A stretch of 64,000 nucleotides of DNA from CAVQBJ01 sp963724405 (lineage in GTDB: Bacteria; Actinomycetota; Thermoleophilia; Solirubrobacterales; Solirubrobacteraceae): contig CAVRUQ010000003.1 in NCBI GenBank assembly GCA_963724405.1, positions 744,001-808,000 on the forward strand. The letters run 5' to 3'. The position numbers and the translations under genes are program-made. Numbering within the stretch: position 1 is the stretch's first letter; every line of letters starts with the position of its first letter. Below, one piece after another: positions 62,383-64,000 of this stretch. A model generated the notes under the pieces. The model worked only from the letters and a program-made list of their open reading frames with translations. It had not been told where the DNA came from and searched no databases.

Positions 62383-63489
62383 TCAGCCGACGACGGTCAG
62401 CTCCGTCGGATAGTGGCTGAGGATCTCGGCGCCGGTCTCGGTGACGACGACGAGGTCCTCGATGCGCACGCCGAGGCGCTCGGGGAGGTAGATCCCGGGC
62501 TCGACCGTGACGACGTTGCCGGCGCGCAGGGGCGAGTCCCCCCCGGTCTTCGACAGTCGCGGCCCCTCGTGGATCTCGAGGCCGACGCCGTGCCCGAGGC
62601 CGTGACCGAAGTACTCGCCGTAGCCCGCCTCCTCGATCACGCCGCGCGCGACCGCGTCGACCTCCTGGCCGGTCGGCCCCGCCATCACGGCGGCGACGCC
62701 CGCCCGTTGCGCGCGCAGGACGAGCGCGTACACCTCACGGGCCTCGGGCTCGAGCTCGCCGGTGGCGAACGTGCGCGTGCAGTCCGAGCAGTAGCCGTCG
62801 ACGATCGCTCCGAGGTCGATCGTCACGAGCACGTCGCGGGCGATCTCGACGTCGCGCGGCTCGGCGTGCGGGAGCGCCCCGTGCGCCCCGGACGCGACGA
62901 TCGAGCCGAAGCTCGGCCCCTCGGCGCCCCGCAGGCGCATCTCGTGCTCGAGATCGACCGCGACCTGGCGTTCGGTGCGCCCGGCGAGCCCGCGCTCGGC
63001 GATCCAGACGAGGATGTCGTCGACGAGCGCGGCGGCGGCGGCGATCCGTCGCAGCTCGTCGGCGTCCTTGACCTCGCGCAGCGCCTCGACGGCGCCGGCG
63101 CTCGGCACGAGCTCCCAGCCTTCGGGCAGGCGCTCGAGCAACGCCGCGTGGCGCTTGACGCTCAGCTGTGCGTCATCGAAGCCGAGGCGCCCGCTCCCGC
63201 TGAGCCCGCGCACCGCGGCCTCGAGCAGATCGCCGGTGGCGATCTCGCGGGCGAAGCGGTCGGGCACCTGGTCCTGCGCCTGCGTGGCGTAGCGGAAGTC
63301 GGTGTAGAAGCGGCGCTCCCCGTCCTCGCCGGCGCCGATGAGCGCCGCCCCGTTGCTGCCCGTGTAGCCGGTCACGTAGCGCACGTTCACCGGCGCGCTG
63401 ACGAGCAGCGCGTCGATCTCGCGCTCGGCGATGGTGGCGGCGAGGTGATCCGAGCGAGCCAGCGCGGCATCGTGAGCGAGGGCCGACAT
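62383..63489 (-). CDS. pepP: Xaa-Pro aminopeptidase (M24)
   Basis: 368 residues from the ATG at 63489. The N-terminal creatinase-like domain has VSAPVNVRYVTGYTGSNGAA. The pita-bread domain carries the five metal ligands in TIDLGAIVDGYCSDCTRTFA (two Asp), GHGLGHGVGLEIHE (His), TVEPGIYLPE and RIEDLVVVTE (two Glu). It removes N-terminal residues preceding proline. A TAGGGT -10 is 7 nt upstream. aroQ lies 31 bp upstream; efp, a usual neighbour, lies beyond the three plus-strand genes. Confidence 0.94.
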   Translation of the reverse strand: MSALAHDAALARSDHLAATIAEREIDALLVSAPVNVRYVTGYTGSNGAALIGAGEDGERRFYTDFRYATQAQDQVPDRFAREIATGDLLEAAVRGLSGSGRLGFDDAQLSVKRHAALLERLPEGWELVPSAGAVEALREVKDADELRRIAAAAALVDDILVWIAERGLAGRTERQVAVDLEHEMRLRGAEGPSFGSIVASGAHGALPHAEPRDVEIARDVLVTIDLGAIVDGYCSDCTRTFATGELEPEAREVYALVLRAQRAGVAAVMAGPTGQEVDAVARGVIEEAGYGEYFGHGLGHGVGLEIHEGPRLSKTGGDSPLRAGNVVTVEPGIYLPERLGVRIEDLVVVTETGAEILSHYPTELTVVG

Positions 63490-63496
63490 GCGCGTC

Positions 63497-63502
63497 ACCC
63501 TA
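63497..63502 (-). promoter_or_regulatory. -10 box (TAGGGT), leaderless promoter of pepP
   Basis: Seven nucleotides before the pepP ATG, in the short gap after aroQ. Confidence 0.45.
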
Positions 63503-63520
63503 GCGCGCGAGGCGGGCCGC

Positions 63521-63970
63521 TCAGCCGCCGAGCTCGTCGCGCAGGCGCCGCAGCGCGTCGCGATAGCCCTGCACACCGCGGCCCGCCACGGTGGCGATGC
63601 ACAGGTCCTCGATGACCGACACGTGGCGCCAGGCCTCGCGGGCGCGGACGTCCGAGAGGTGGACCTCGACGGCGGGCAGACCGGCGATCTCGAGCGCATC
63701 GTGGATCGCCCACGCGTAGTGGGTCCACGCGCCCGGGTTGAGGATGATCGCGTCGGCCGTCTCGGCGAGGTGGTGCAGGTGCTCGACGAACGCGCTCTCG
63801 GCGTTGGTCTGGAAGAAGCTCGCGACGAGCCCGAGCTCGCGCGCGGCCTGAGCGACCGTGTCTTGGAGCTCCGCAAGGGTGAGCGTTCCGTACTGGTCCG
63901 GATCGCGCCGTCCGAGCATGTCGAGGTTGACGCCGTGCATGACCTCAACGCGGGGCGGGCCGGCGCTCAC
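63521..63970 (-). CDS. aroQ: Type II 3-dehydroquinate dehydratase
   Basis: 149 residues from a GTG at 63970. The active-site loop is HGVNLDMLGRRDPDQYG with the catalytic Tyr, followed by QTNAESAFVEHLH and the substrate-binding block ILNPGAWTHYAWAIHDAL. VEVHLSDVRAREAWRHVSV carries the conserved His/Arg lid residues. It converts 3-dehydroquinate to 3-dehydroshikimate. NLDMLG and ARE-AWR vary from the usual NLNLLG and ARE-EFR. The start overlaps the stop of the upstream gene (GTGA). Confidence 0.94.
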   Translation of the reverse strand: MSAGPPRVEVMHGVNLDMLGRRDPDQYGTLTLAELQDTVAQAARELGLVASFFQTNAESAFVEHLHHLAETADAIILNPGAWTHYAWAIHDALEIAGLPAVEVHLSDVRAREAWRHVSVIEDLCIATVAGRGVQGYRDALRRLRDELGG

Positions 63971-64000
63971 GGCTCGATCAGCTCCTCGATCGCGGCGAGC
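63967..64000 (-). CDS. C-terminal end of the gene upstream of aroQ (possibly aroB)
   Basis: Only the last ten codons are in the window, reading LAAIEELIEP then TGA, in a 4-bp overlap with aroQ. Actinobacterial aro operons usually place 3-dehydroquinate synthase (aroB) directly before aroQ, so aroB is the best guess, but ten residues cannot prove it. Confidence 0.45.
   Translation of the reverse strand, partial: LAAIEELIEP

Overview
The window is a GC-rich chromosomal segment (clearly above 65% by eye) with dense, often 4-bp-overlapping genes, an F420-type luciferase-like oxidoreductase, PPDK, DUF2510/RDD and BldC-like proteins. Together these point to an actinobacterium. The gene orders dnaG-dgt-ppdK-recO and aroQ-pepP-efp-nusB-xseB-ispA-dxs would fit Thermoleophilia/Solirubrobacterales. 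That placement is inferred from memory of gene order, not from a search.

Layout. 1-12.1 kb: end of a Tat/lipoprotein phosphoesterase, a one-chain ABC-FtsX exporter, then a plus-strand cluster (GT2, NAD epimerase, DUF2064, methyltransferase, GT-C-like membrane protein, cytochrome b-molybdopterin fusion, tail protein), interrupted by the internally deleted remains of a two-component system. 12.1-18.6 kb: a frameshifted TetR-haloalkane dehalogenase operon whose 16-bp palindromic operator is intact, tRNA-Met(CAU), an SDR, an LLM oxidoreductase, a UDP-glycosyltransferase, tRNA-Asn and an HTH-HTH-HNH protein. 18.6-34.7 kb: a minus-strand housekeeping block (dnaG, dgt, PRC-like, ppdK, recO, mutM, deoB, xerD, nudix, peptidase, pyrG, recN) with one plus-strand glutaredoxin.

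34.7-54 kb is the most unusual part. The conserved backbone dxs / tlyA-nadK / recN is split by two blocks of signalling genes. Block A has a GAF histidine kinase, NarL regulator, MFS transporter, membrane HD-GYP protein and BldC-like HTH. Block B has two giant membrane kinases flanking a NarL regulator, then unknown proteins, an RDD protein, an exported protein and a divergent FtsH. The HD-GYP protein and both giant kinases share the same N-terminal multi-TM module. Each giant kinase also carries two kinase modules in tandem: the first has lost its phospho-acceptor His (Arg or Gln instead) and its N-box Asn, and the second is intact. This looks like a bacterial pseudokinase-kinase arrangement and is the best candidate here for an undescribed system.

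54-64 kb: dxs, ispA, xseB, nusB and efp on the minus strand. Then come three plus-strand genes (GT87-like membrane protein, soluble HD-GYP protein, TSUP sulfur-type transporter), and pepP, aroQ and the end of one more gene on the minus strand. A nine-codon leaderless mini-ORF with two Cys codons precedes the TSUP gene.

Expression signals. At many genes a TAnnnT -10 box lies 6-9 nt before the start codon with no Shine-Dalgarno, so leaderless mRNAs appear to be common. A minority (SDR, LLM oxidoreductase, BldC-like, the TetR pseudogene) have good Shine-Dalgarno sequences. No rRNA, CRISPR array, transposase or phage gene was seen.
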